The notes: generated by a model from the sequence alone, not told the origin. Numbered from the stretch's first letter, positions 15,634 through 25,230 are shown. The stretch: DNA of 29,206 nt from CAZMCC01 sp964564695 (GCA_964564695.1 CAZMCC010000047.1:1-29206), one strand, 5' to 3'. Numbers and translations are program-made.

Positions 15634-16883
15634 AGCATCCGAGTGTCCATGCGTTTGAGTTCACGCCGGAGACGTTGGGAGCCTGGTGCGCGGAGCGCGG
15701 CATGCCCGCGTTCAAGGCGAAGCAGATTCTCGACTGGGTGTACGCCAAGGGCGCGAGCGATCCGGCGCTGATGACGAACCTGAGCGTGCGCGAGCGGGCG
15801 ACGCTCGCGGCCGAGGTCACGTTCCTGTCGGGGGAGACGGTCAAGCAGAGCGTCGCGACGGACGGGACGAGCAAGCTGCTGGCGCAGTGGAACGACTACA
15901 GCGTGCCGGCGGCCGGGGCCGCGGCGGTGGCGGAGGGGGGTTCGGCGCTGCCGGCGCTGCCAATGCTCGGGAGTGGGGCGGGGTCGACCGAACTCGATTC
16001 CTCGCGCCAGACCGAGTGCGTGATGATCCCGGTGTTCGAGGGCGAGGGAGAGGACGACGAGGGGCCGGGGAAGGCCAAGCCGGGAGCGATCATCGACCGC
16101 GCCACCGCGTGCATCAGCTCGCAAGTCGGGTGCCCGGTGGGGTGCCGCTTCTGCGCGTCGGGGCTGGGCGGGCTCGACGGGAACCTGTCGGCGGGGCGCA
16201 TCGTCGAGCAGGTTTGGCGCCTCGACCAGATGCTCAAGGCATCGGAGTATCGCGGGCAGGCGCGCCTGGATGGCTCGCGGGTCCCGCCGCGGATTACGAA
16301 CGTGGTGTTCATGGGGATGGGGGAGCCCCTGAGCAACTTCCGGAGTGTCCTCCACGCGGTGCGAACGCTCGCGGCGCCGTGGGGGATGGGAATCTCGGCG
16401 CGAAGGATCACGATCTCGACGGTGGGGCTGCCCAAGGCGATCGAGCGGCTGGCGGAGGAGCTGGAGCTGCCGGTGACGCTGGCGCTGTCGCTGCACGCGC
16501 CCAACGACACCATCCGGCGCGATCTGATCCCCTGGGCCGAGTACACGACGATCGCGGAGCTGCTGGCCGCGTGCGATAAATGGTTCCAAAAAACGGGTCG
16601 CGAGATCACGCTCGAGTACACGCTGTTGCGCGGGGTGAACGACCGGCCGGAGCACGCGGAGGAGCTGTCGCGGGTGGCGAAGCGGCTGCGGGCGAATATC
16701 AACCTCATCCGGTACAACGAGGTGGCGGGGCTGGCGTTCGGGAGACCGAAGACCGAGGATGTGCGGGCGTTTCAGGAGATCCTGCGGTCGCGCGGGCTCA
16801 ATGCGCACATCCGGAGGAGCCGCGGGAGGGATATCGCGGCGGCGTGCGGGCAGTTGAGGCATGAAACCGCCAACACGGCCTAG
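15630..16883 (+). CDS. rlmN: Dual-specificity 23S rRNA/tRNA adenine-C2 methyltransferase RlmN
   Basis: 417 residues. RlmN is a radical-SAM enzyme that methylates A2503 of 23S rRNA and A37 of some tRNAs. The [4Fe-4S] cysteines are C168, C172 and C175 (QVGCPVGCRFC). The methyl-carrying cysteine is C406 in AAACGQL. MGMGEPLSN, STVGLPKAIERL and LALSLHAPND are family motifs. It is longer than the usual 340-390. The excess is an insertion at about residues 92-155, Ala/Gly-rich then acidic (EGEGEDDEGPGKAK), between the N-terminal helical domain and the radical-SAM core. The start is TTG at 15630, overlapping the ispH stop as TTGA; the next ATG would delete part of the conserved N-terminal domain. It is translationally coupled to ispH. 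Confidence 0.95.
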   Translation: MKHPSVHAFEFTPETLGAWCAERGMPAFKAKQILDWVYAKGASDPALMTNLSVRERATLAAEVTFLSGETVKQSVATDGTSKLLAQWNDYSVPAAGAAAVAEGGSALPALPMLGSGAGSTELDSSRQTECVMIPVFEGEGEDDEGPGKAKPGAIIDRATACISSQVGCPVGCRFCASGLGGLDGNLSAGRIVEQVWRLDQMLKASEYRGQARLDGSRVPPRITNVVFMGMGEPLSNFRSVLHAVRTLAAPWGMGISARRITISTVGLPKAIERLAEELELPVTLALSLHAPNDTIRRDLIPWAEYTTIAELLAACDKWFQKTGREITLEYTLLRGVNDRPEHAEELSRVAKRLRANINLIRYNEVAGLAFGRPKTEDVRAFQEILRSRGLNAHIRRSRGRDIAAACGQLRHETANTA

Positions 16884-16899
16884 CGCATATCCTTTGGCC

Positions 16900-17118
16900 A
16901 TGAGCGCGATCAGGATCGATCCGGACATTCTCCACGGTCGGCCCTGCTTCACCGGCACCCGTGTGCCCGTCGATTTGCTGTTCGTGTATCTGCGCGACGG
17001 TTACACAGTGGAAGGGTTCCTGGAGCAGTTCCCGACGGTCAAACGCGAGCACGCCGATGCGGTGCTGCGAATGGCCGCGGACCTTGTCCCGCTTCACGCG
17101 ATGAAGGCGTCCGCGTGA
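16900..17118 (+). CDS. DUF433 protein, probable antitoxin
   Basis: 72 residues. DUF433 proteins are small helix-turn-helix-like proteins often encoded just before DUF5615 PIN-like proteins and regarded as their antitoxins. The family signature is clear: ILHGRPCFTGTRVPVDLLFVYLRDGYTVEGFLEQFPTV is the conserved core in two overlapping blocks (G-x-P-x-x-x-G-T-R-[VI]-P, then the G-x-[ST]-x-E-x-[FI] helix). ATG 16900 was chosen over ATG 16861, because MSAIRIDPDILHG is the normal N terminus and the earlier ATG lies within rlmN. It starts 16 bp after rlmN and overlaps the partner gene by GTGA, the usual antitoxin-first order. Confidence 0.85.
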   Translation: MSAIRIDPDILHGRPCFTGTRVPVDLLFVYLRDGYTVEGFLEQFPTVKREHADAVLRMAADLVPLHAMKASA

Positions 17119-17441
17119 AGTTGCTGTTGGATGAGAATCTGCCGCACGCGCTGCGCCATGAGATTCCGCAGCATGAGGTCGCTACCGCGGCGTACATGGG
17201 CTGGGCCGGAGTGCGCAACGGCGAACTGCTGCGGCTCGCGGCGGCGGCAGGATTCGACGCGTTCATCACCGCGGACCAGGGGTTTCTTCATCAGCAGAAC
17301 CCGGCCGCGCTGCCGGTCGCCGTCGTTGTCATCGGTGGCGGGGATTCGTCGCTTCGGGCGTTGATCGAGATGGTTCCCCGCCTGCTGGCGACACTTGGCG
17401 GGCTCAAGGCTCAGACAATCGTTCTGGTGGACGCGCCATGA
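17115..17441 (+). CDS. DUF5615 PIN-like protein, probable toxin nuclease
   Basis: 108 residues, typical length. DUF5615 proteins are a PIN-like nuclease branch (related to Mut7-C and VapC). The N-terminal KLLLDENLPHAL holds the family D-E pair (D6, E7), and DAFITADQGF gives the second acidic cluster (D48, D54). GTG at 17115 overlaps the DUF433 stop (GTGA). Its own stop overlaps the next gene (ATGA), so it is locked into the surrounding operon. A ribonuclease toxin neutralised by the DUF433 protein is the expected role by family association, but activity is not shown by sequence. An incorporated or domesticated pair is possible. Confidence 0.82.
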   Translation: MKLLLDENLPHALRHEIPQHEVATAAYMGWAGVRNGELLRLAAAAGFDAFITADQGFLHQQNPAALPVAVVVIGGGDSSLRALIEMVPRLLATLGGLKAQTIVLVDAP

Positions 17442-18223
17442 CGGCCGCAAGCTCGGCTGTGGGGAGTGCGTCGTGGCTGACCACCTTCGAGCCCTTTACG
17501 CCCGTGCACGTGGCGGTGGTGTTCGTCGCGGTCGTGGTGACGATCGTGCTGGTGCGGATGCGGCGTCCGCTCGGCGATTCGCCCGCGGGGCGCCGGCTGG
17601 ATCGGATGATCGCGTACGTCGGCCTCGCCAACTGGGTCCTCTACCAGTGCTACGGGCTGATCCGCGTCCTCACGGACGGCACGGGCAAGTACACGATCGA
17701 GTACGCCCTGCCGCTGCAGATCTGCGACATCGCGTCGCTGCTGGCGCCCTTGATGTGGCTGATCAATCCACCCCGGCGGTGGATGAGCGTGCTGGTGTAC
17801 TTCTGGGGGCTGGGGCTGAGCTCGCAGGCGTTTGTGACGCCGATCGTGCGGGCCGGGCCGGCGACGCTCGAGTTCTGGTTCTTCTTCATCGCGCACTGGA
17901 TGATCGTGGGCGGGGCGCTGTACGAAACGTTCGGGCGCGGGTTCCGGCCGACGTGGCGGGACTTCGGGTTCACGGTCGTGGTGGGGCTCGTGTATTTCGC
18001 GGTGATCTTCCCGTTCAACATGGTGACGGGGTTCAATATCGGGTTCCTGGGGAAGCCGCACGCCGATGATCCCAAGACGATCGCCGATGCGCTGGGAACG
18101 TGGCCCCTGCGGACGGTGTGGATCGCTCTGATCGGGAACGCGATGATGCTGCTGGCGATGCTGCCGTGGGTGTTTGTGGGGGGGGTGGGGCGCGAGACTG
18201 AACAGAGGGACGTCGGCGCGTGA
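17438..18223 (+). CDS. TIGR02206 (YwaF) family integral membrane protein
   Basis: 261 residues with about six to seven hydrophobic helices, matching the TIGR02206/YwaF family of unknown function. The motif ALPLQICDIASLLAPL (around residues 89-104) is the conserved intramembrane segment of the family. WFFFIAHWMIVGGALYETFGRGFRPTW-like residues and FPFNMVTGFNIGFLGKP near the C terminus also fit. The start is ATG 17438 in an ATGA overlap with the toxin gene, and the stop overlaps the next gene by GTGA. The position between a toxin-antitoxin pair and a lipid-carrier sugar transferase hints at an envelope role, which is inference. A G8-T-G4 tract near the 3' end (18178-18190) encodes the VGGVGR turn. 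Confidence 0.85.
   Translation: MTAASSAVGSASWLTTFEPFTPVHVAVVFVAVVVTIVLVRMRRPLGDSPAGRRLDRMIAYVGLANWVLYQCYGLIRVLTDGTGKYTIEYALPLQICDIASLLAPLMWLINPPRRWMSVLVYFWGLGLSSQAFVTPIVRAGPATLEFWFFFIAHWMIVGGALYETFGRGFRPTWRDFGFTVVVGLVYFAVIFPFNMVTGFNIGFLGKPHADDPKTIADALGTWPLRTVWIALIGNAMMLLAMLPWVFVGGVGRETEQRDVGA
18178..18190. repeat. G8-T-G4 tract near the end of the TIGR02206 gene
   Basis: Eight G, T, four G. It matches the minus-strand reading of part of the long tracts in hpnE and hpnC. Here it lies on the coding strand, about 10 codons before the stop. A ten-G run follows in the next gene at 18937-18946. Confidence 0.8.
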
Positions 18224-19395
18224 TCCTCGCCTGCCTTTCGCTCGTGCTGGTTGGATTGGCGGTGAGCCTGCCGTTCACGGCGATCGTGCGCGCGGTCGGG
18301 CGCCGGCTCGGGGCGCTCGACTCCGGCGGCGTCGCGGGGCAGATCAAGGAGGCGCGGCGGCCGGTGCCGAACACCGGGGGCGTCGGGATCTTCTGGGGCG
18401 TGTTCGGGCCGATTGTCGCGGGGCTGGTTGCGCTGCACACGGGGATGCTCGACGCGTGGGCGACGTCCAACGTTCCCGATCTTGTGCCGCACTTTGCCGG
18501 GCTGCGCGAGCGGACGCCGGATGCGATCGTGCTGCTGGTGTGTGCGCTGGTGCTGCACGTGATGGGGCTGATCGACGACCGGCGGGCGCTGGGGGCGTTT
18601 GTGAAGCTGCCGGTGATGCTGGGGGCGGCCCTCGCGGTCGTGCTGCTCACGGACACGCGCCTGCTCACGCTGTTGGACTCGCGCGTCGGCGGCCCCTGGG
18701 CATCGATCGCCATCACGGTGCTGTGGATCGGGGTCGTCACGAACGCCATGAACTTCCTGGACAACATGGACGGGCTGGCCGGCGGCGTGGGGCTGGTGGC
18801 GGCGTCGCTGTTGCTGGCAACGACCCTGGCGGCACCCGTGCCGCAGTGGTTCATCGCGGCGACGCTGGCGCTGCTCATCGGGGCGCTGGCGGGGTTCCTG
18901 GTGTTCAACGCGCCGCGGCCCTGGGAGAGACGGGGCGGGGGGGGGGCGAGCATTTTCATGGGCGACGGCGGGTCGCTGGTGCTGGGGTTCGTGCTGGCGG
19001 TGCTGACGGCGCGGCTGACGTACTTCGAGTCGGGCCCGGCCGGCGAGGTCGTGAACGACCGCTGGTATGCGGTGCTGATGCCGGTGGTGGTGCTGGCGGT
19101 GCCGCTCTATGACTTCACGGTGGTGAGCATTCTGCGATTGAGAGCCGGGAAGTCGCCCTTCGTGGGGGATCTCAACCACCTGAGCCACCGCCTGGTGCGC
19201 CGGGGGCTCTCGAAGCGGGACGCCGTGTACGTCATCTGGGGACTCACGCTCGCGACGGCGATCGGCGGCGTGTTCCTCGCACGCCTCGAAGGGTGGCAGG
19301 CGGCGCTGGTGGGAGTACAGACGGCGGCGGTGCTGGGGGTGCTGGCGTTGCTGGAGTTCGGGGCGCAGCGGGGGCCGGTGGAGCCGCGGACGTGA
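18220..19395 (+). CDS. WecA/MraY-type polyprenyl-phosphate sugar-1-phosphate transferase
   Basis: 391 residues, about ten membrane helices. It belongs to the polyprenyl-phosphate N-acetylhexosamine-1-phosphate transferase family (glycosyltransferase 4), which loads a sugar phosphate from a UDP-sugar onto undecaprenyl phosphate at the cytoplasmic membrane. Visible motifs are IDD at 118-120 (GLIDDRRALG), the catalytic NFLDNMDG at 178-185, and MGDGGS at 247-252. A late LNHLSHRLVRRGLS supplies the His-rich motif near the C terminus. NTGGVGIFWG near the N terminus is also typical. It is closer to WecA-like than MraY because of LDNMDGLAGG. GTG start in a GTGA overlap with the previous gene, and the same arrangement at its own end. 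The sugar cannot be determined. The ten-G run at 18937-18946 encodes glycines just before the MGDGGS motif. Confidence 0.92.
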   Translation: MILACLSLVLVGLAVSLPFTAIVRAVGRRLGALDSGGVAGQIKEARRPVPNTGGVGIFWGVFGPIVAGLVALHTGMLDAWATSNVPDLVPHFAGLRERTPDAIVLLVCALVLHVMGLIDDRRALGAFVKLPVMLGAALAVVLLTDTRLLTLLDSRVGGPWASIAITVLWIGVVTNAMNFLDNMDGLAGGVGLVAASLLLATTLAAPVPQWFIAATLALLIGALAGFLVFNAPRPWERRGGGGASIFMGDGGSLVLGFVLAVLTARLTYFESGPAGEVVNDRWYAVLMPVVVLAVPLYDFTVVSILRLRAGKSPFVGDLNHLSHRLVRRGLSKRDAVYVIWGLTLATAIGGVFLARLEGWQAALVGVQTAAVLGVLALLEFGAQRGPVEPRT

Positions 19396-21701
19396 GTGCG
19401 ACGCTGCCCATCACCGCTCCGACCCCCACGGGGACTTCGACGGTCACCGACCCGTGCCGGTGGTTTGGCACGGCACTGATCCTCGTAGGGGTGTGCGCGA
19501 GGGCGCTCTCGCCGTTCTCCGACCTGCCGCACTGGGATATGGATCCGCTCGTGGTGTCGTCGCCGTCGTCGGGGCTGGGGCCGGCGGGGCTGATGGCGCT
19601 GGATGTGGTCATCGGGGTTGGGGCGGCAATGGTGCTGGTGGCGACGTGGCTGCGGCGCGAGCCGGTCTCGCGAGACGCGGTGGGTGTGGTGGGGTGCATG
19701 ATCGCGGCCGTCGCGTGGCACGGGTGGCGGTCGAACGTCGGGACGATCGACGATCAGTATCTCGGGGCGGCGTGGTGCGGCGGGCTGGTGGCGGCGGTGG
19801 CGCTGGCGCAAGCGTGCCGTGATGAGCGGGTGCGCCTGGGCGTGGGGGCGTGCCTGCTCGGGGTGATCGCGGGGCTGTGCCTGAAGGGGCTTGTGCAGCT
19901 GGGGGTCGAGCACCCGGCGATGGTCGAGGAGTTCCGGCGGAACAAGGAGGCGATCTTCGCGGCCCACAGGTGGGCGGCGGACTCGCCGATGGCGCGGTCG
20001 TTCGAGCGGCGCGTGATGCAGGCGGAGCCGACGGCGTGGTTTGCGCTGGCGAACGTGTTCGGGTCGCTCGCGGCGGCCGGGGCGGTGGCGCTCGGGGCGC
20101 TGGCGCTCGAGTGCCTGCGGCGGAACGCGCGATCGATGGCGGCGTGGGTCGGTGGCGCGGCGGGCTTCTGCGGGCTGATGGGCGTGCTGTCGGGATCGAA
20201 GGGGTCGCTCGTGGTGCTGGCGCTGGGGATCGGGGTGACGGGGCTGGTGCTGGCGAGGAAGAAGTGCCCCAAGCCGCCGATGCTCGCGGCGGTGGTGCTC
20301 GCGTGCATCGCGGCGCCGATCGGGGCGGTGATCGCGCGGTCGGCGGTGGGGGAACGCATCGGCGAACTGAGCCTGCTGTTCCGCGGGATGTACTGGGCCG
20401 GCGCGGCGCGGATGATCGCGGACCAGCCGTTCGTGGGGGTCGGGCCGGGGGGATTCCAGAGCGCGTTCATGCTGTACAAGCCGGCCCTGTGCCCGGAGGA
20501 TGTGCGCAGCGCTCACAACCTGTTCATCGACTGGACGGCGACGCTCGGACTCGCCGGGTTCGCGGCGAGCATGCTCGTCGTGGCGTGGACGGTTCGGGCG
20601 ATCGTGGGCGCGCACGACGACCGTGACCGGCCGGCGCCCGAGATCGGACCGCTCCGCCCGCCGCTCCGGTTGGCGCTAGGCGTGGGGGCGGCGTGCACGG
20701 TGCTCACGGCGTGGCTGGAGATGCATGCGTCGTCGGCGTTGGACGCGGGTGTGCGGGTGATGCTGCTGGGCGGCTGGGCGCTGGTCGCGTGGGTGGTCAT
20801 CCGGGCCGGGCGCATCGGGCCGATCCGGCCGGCGCTGGCGCTGGGGAGCCTGACGCTCATCGTGCAGTCGCAGGTCGAGGTCACGGCAACGTGGCCGACG
20901 AGCGCTCCGTTGGCGCTCGCGCTGCTGGGGGCCGCGGCGCCGTCGGAGATCGCGTGGGGAGCGCCGCCGCCGCACCGGGGGGAACGGGTCGCGGCGGCGC
21001 TGGCGCCGGTGCTGCTGGTGCTTGCGAGTGTGGCGCTGCTGGTCCGGGGCGTGATGCCGGCGTTGCGGTGGGAGCACGAGCTGGGCGAGGCGGCGGACCT
21101 GGTCGCGCCGCTGGCGGAGCTGCGGGGGGTGCCTGCTCAGGAGCAACCCGCGGTGCTCAGTGCGGCGCTGCGGCGCCAGGTGCCGCCGGACGCGGCGTCG
21201 GTCGAGGCGGCCCGCGACGAGCTCTCGCGCGTCCGAACGACGGCGGCGGCGGAGTCCCTGGAACGGGCGTGGACGCACCAGCCGGGCGACTGGCGCACGG
21301 GGCGTGAACTCAGCCGTCTGCTCACGGCGCTGTCGATGCTCCGCGGGGCGGACCCCGGCCTCGCGGCCCGGGCGACCGGGGTGGCAGAGCGAGCGGCGTC
21401 GCTGCCGACGCGTCGATCGGGGGCCGCGGTGTGGGCGGCGACGGTGTGGCAGTCGATCCCGGCCCCTGATCGGATGAAGGCCGACGCATGGCTGCTCGAA
21501 GCCCGCGAACGCGACCCGTACAACCCGTCGCTGGCGTACCAACTCGCGCAGCTCGCGGCGGACACGGGACGCCCGGACGCGGCCCGTGAGCGGGCTCGCG
21601 AGGCGTTGCGATTACAGGACCAGGCCCGGCTCGACCCGGTGGGACGCGGACTCAGCGATTCCCAGCTCGCGCGGCTGCGCGGCTGGGCCGGCGTTCCTTG
21701 A
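19392..21701 (+). CDS. O-antigen ligase/polymerase-type membrane protein with C-terminal repeat region
   Basis: 769 residues from GTG 19392, which overlaps the preceding stop (GTGA). The longer frame from 19293 lies within the previous gene and was rejected. About ten or more hydrophobic helices fill residues 25-560. The signature loop of the Wzy_C family lies near residues 347-380: GVGPGGFQSAFMLYKP then AHNLFIDWTATLGLAG. The RSAHN-type histidine is characteristic of O-antigen ligases and related polymerases. The last roughly 200 residues are soluble, Ala/Arg-rich and helical (LAYQLAQLAADTGRPDAARERA resembles a TPR unit). It would transfer or polymerise polyprenyl-linked glycan on the outer face of the membrane, consistent with the transferase upstream. 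It could be an exopolysaccharide polymerase or protein-glycan ligase instead. Confidence 0.85.
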   Translation: MSATLPITAPTPTGTSTVTDPCRWFGTALILVGVCARALSPFSDLPHWDMDPLVVSSPSSGLGPAGLMALDVVIGVGAAMVLVATWLRREPVSRDAVGVVGCMIAAVAWHGWRSNVGTIDDQYLGAAWCGGLVAAVALAQACRDERVRLGVGACLLGVIAGLCLKGLVQLGVEHPAMVEEFRRNKEAIFAAHRWAADSPMARSFERRVMQAEPTAWFALANVFGSLAAAGAVALGALALECLRRNARSMAAWVGGAAGFCGLMGVLSGSKGSLVVLALGIGVTGLVLARKKCPKPPMLAAVVLACIAAPIGAVIARSAVGERIGELSLLFRGMYWAGAARMIADQPFVGVGPGGFQSAFMLYKPALCPEDVRSAHNLFIDWTATLGLAGFAASMLVVAWTVRAIVGAHDDRDRPAPEIGPLRPPLRLALGVGAACTVLTAWLEMHASSALDAGVRVMLLGGWALVAWVVIRAGRIGPIRPALALGSLTLIVQSQVEVTATWPTSAPLALALLGAAAPSEIAWGAPPPHRGERVAAALAPVLLVLASVALLVRGVMPALRWEHELGEAADLVAPLAELRGVPAQEQPAVLSAALRRQVPPDAASVEAARDELSRVRTTAAAESLERAWTHQPGDWRTGRELSRLLTALSMLRGADPGLAARATGVAERAASLPTRRSGAAVWAATVWQSIPAPDRMKADAWLLEARERDPYNPSLAYQLAQLAADTGRPDAARERAREALRLQDQARLDPVGRGLSDSQLARLRGWAGVP

Positions 21702-21725
21702 ATGACCCACCTAGCAGCCTAATAT
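21698..21725 (+). promoter_or_regulatory. Candidate sigma70-type promoter for fusA
   Basis: TTGAAT (21698-21703) and TAATAT (21720-21725) are separated by 16 bp, each matching four of six consensus positions. They lie at the end of the long operon, about 175 bp before the fusA ATG. This is one of few AT-rich points in the area. A long leader would result, which is common for translation genes, but no known leader structure was identified. Confidence 0.35.
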
Positions 21726-21901
21726 TGGTCCCGATTGGCCCATCGATAGCGCCGGAGAAGGCGCTGCACGAGGGCTCGGGGGTGCCCCAGGACAGCCGCG
21801 ATGGTGCGGCCGCCGACCGCGATCGGTCAGCGCCGGGGTTCGCCTGCTCGTTCGATTCGACCGCCCGCCCACGCTTTCACTCACGCCAAGGACGCTCGAC
21901 C

Positions 21902-24022
<2,121 letters not shown>

Positions 24023-24037
24023 TCGGGAGATGAAGAG

Positions 24038-24061
24038 CCCGGCGGACAGAGCTCCGCCGGG
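24038..24061. repeat. 9-bp hairpin just after fusA
   Basis: CCCGGCGGA and TCCGCCGGG pair perfectly around the loop CAGAGC, 15 bases past the fusA stop. No T tract follows. It probably stabilises the 3' end or assists the terminator located 30 bp downstream. Confidence 0.5.
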
Positions 24062-24091
24062 GCACCCGAGCCATCACAACCGCTACATCCC

Positions 24092-24130
24092 GCGGCCCCG
24101 ACCATCACCGGTCGGGGCCGCGTCGTTTTT
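24092..24130 (+). terminator. Rho-independent terminator of fusA
   Basis: GCGGCCCCGACC and GGTCGGGGCCGC form a perfect 12-bp GC stem with a 6-nt loop (ATCACC). GTCG and five T (24126-24130) follow. This is the clearest intrinsic terminator in the window. It separates fusA from adk, so adk needs its own promoter. A further G6/C6 hairpin (24135-24153) lies just beyond. Confidence 0.85.
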
Positions 24131-24173
24131 GCCTCGGGGGGAATCGCCCCCCGCGCGGTCTTGCCCGATTCCC

Positions 24174-24202
24174 TTGCGGAAACGCGTCTTCGCGAATACC
24201 TT
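24174..24202 (+). promoter_or_regulatory. Candidate promoter for adk
   Basis: TTGCGG (24174-24179) and TACCTT (24197-24202) are spaced by 17 bp, 44 bp before the adk ATG and downstream of the fusA terminator. The -10 match is only partial. A GAGG ribosome-binding site follows before ATG 24247. Confidence 0.35.
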
Positions 24203-24246
24203 ACACGCCGGCCGAGCCGCAACCGAAATCGGACCCCGAGGTTCCC

Positions 24247-24855
24247 ATGCCCAACCGTTACAAGACCATCCTCCTCTTCGGCGCCCCCGGCGCCGGCAAG
24301 GGCACCCAGGGCAAGGTCCTCGGGCACGTCCCCGGGTTCTTCCATCTCTCCTGCGGCGAGGTCTTCCGCACGCTCGACACCACGAGCGAGCTGGGGCGCA
24401 TCTTCGTCGAGTACTCGTCCAAGGGGCTCCTTGTGCCCGACGAGCACACCGTGAAGATGTGGCACAAGAACATGGAGGCGCGGACGATCCTGTCTGAGTA
24501 CAAGCCGCAGGCGGACCTGCTCGTGCTCGACGGCATCCCGCGCAACGCCAACCAGGCCAACCTGCTCGACAAGCACCTGAACGTGCTGATGATCATCCAC
24601 CTGACGTGCCCGGACAAGGAGGCGATGTTCGTGCGCCTCCGCAGGCGGGCGCTGAAAGAGAACCGCGTCGACGACGCGAAGGAAGACGTGATCCGCAAGC
24701 GCTGGGACGTGTACGAGCGCGAGACCTATCCGGTGCTCGAGCACTACCCCAGGAACATCATCCACGAGGTGGATGCGACGGGGTCGCCGGCGCACGTGCT
24801 GGGGAAGATCCTGCAGCACGTGGGGCCGTTGCAGGATCAGCACTTCAAGGCGTAG
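24247..24855 (+). CDS. adk: Adenylate kinase-type nucleoside monophosphate kinase
   Basis: 202 residues. It should interconvert ATP+AMP and 2 ADP in the cytoplasm. The P-loop GAPGAGKGTQ lies at residues 12-21, and HLSCGEVFR with LLVPDEH corresponds to the AMP-binding region. LVLDGIPRNANQA carries the conserved Arg of the family GFPRT motif, with Ile for Phe and Asn for Thr. The LID domain is short, with RLRRRALKENRVDDAKEDVIRKRW supplying arginines, so this is a short-form kinase lacking the zinc or long lid. Cys replaces the usual Thr in STGD. These differences leave some doubt whether AMP is the only substrate, but short variants of this kind appear usual in planctomycetes. ATG 24247 follows GAGG. 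Confidence 0.9.
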   Translation: MPNRYKTILLFGAPGAGKGTQGKVLGHVPGFFHLSCGEVFRTLDTTSELGRIFVEYSSKGLLVPDEHTVKMWHKNMEARTILSEYKPQADLLVLDGIPRNANQANLLDKHLNVLMIIHLTCPDKEAMFVRLRRRALKENRVDDAKEDVIRKRWDVYERETYPVLEHYPRNIIHEVDATGSPAHVLGKILQHVGPLQDQHFKA

Positions 24856-24858
24856 GAA

Positions 24859-24897
24859 GGGACCAGGGGTCAGGGACTAGGGACTAGGGATTAGGGG
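24859..24897 (+). repeat. GGGACTA-type tandem G-run repeat (G-quadruplex candidate)
   Basis: Six runs of three or four G within 39 bp (starting at 24859, 24866, 24873, 24880, 24887 and 24894) are spaced regularly by 7 bp with linkers such as ACTA and ATTA. The period is exact and the pattern meets the G3+N1-7 quadruplex rule on the coding strand. It starts four bases after the adk stop and ends 12 bp before the next start. Confidence 0.75.
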
Positions 24898-24908
24898 AAG
24901 AGGCACGC

Positions 24909-25136
24909 GTGCGGGCGGTGCTGGCTGTCATCTTGGTGCTGATTGTCGCGCTGAGCGTCGGCGGCTTTGTGCTGCTGCCCGCGGGGGCGGCGGCCATGTT
25001 CAGCGTGAGCCTGTGCATCGCGGCGTTCTTCGGAGGGCTGCCGGTGTGGGCGGGGCATCGGACGCGCCAGCGGGCGATGCGCGAGGCGGGGATGGGTGAA
25101 GGCGATGACGTGCGCGAGGTGAGGGTGGAGCGCTGA
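24909..25136 (+). CDS. Small two-helix membrane protein of unknown function
   Basis: 75 residues from GTG 24909. Two hydrophobic helices (about residues 2-23 and 28-48) with a short turn are followed by a charged tail (HRTRQRAMREAGMGEGDDVREV). The inside-positive tail suggests a hairpin in the inner membrane with both ends cytoplasmic. No family is recognised. AGAGG lies a few bases upstream. It is 53 bp after adk, on the same strand, across the G-run repeat. Codon positions look normal for the genome, but a gene this small remains less certain. Confidence 0.55.
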   Translation: MRAVLAVILVLIVALSVGGFVLLPAGAAAMFSVSLCIAAFFGGLPVWAGHRTRQRAMREAGMGEGDDVREVRVER

Positions 25137-25148
25137 GCGCGTGGGCGC

Positions 25149-25230
25149 GGGTGCCACTACCGACGGCGTTGCGTCGGTAGTGCCGAGGGGCCCTTGCACT
25201 ACCGGCCCAAAGCGGCCGGTAGTGGCACCC
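25149..25230. repeat. Nested double-hairpin element between convergent genes
   Basis: Two 28-nt hairpins lie in tandem (25155-25182 and 25197-25224). Both have perfect 11-bp stems starting CACTACCG and 6-nt loops. The outer ends GGGTGCCACTACCG (25149-25162) and CGGTAGTGGCACCC (25217-25230) are also perfect 14-bp inverted repeats. The DNA or RNA could therefore fold as two small hairpins or one large one. It fills the 100-bp gap between the small membrane gene (+) and the esterase gene (-). A bidirectional terminator or a mobile palindromic element are both plausible. Confidence 0.8.

Noticed and set aside
24859..24897. Telomere or chromosome end
   Set aside because: Only 39 bp, internal, with genes continuing on both sides; it is better described as a G-run repeat.
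25149..25230. CRISPR array
   Set aside because: There are only two palindromic units, no true spacer pattern and no cas gene; it is a nested palindrome.
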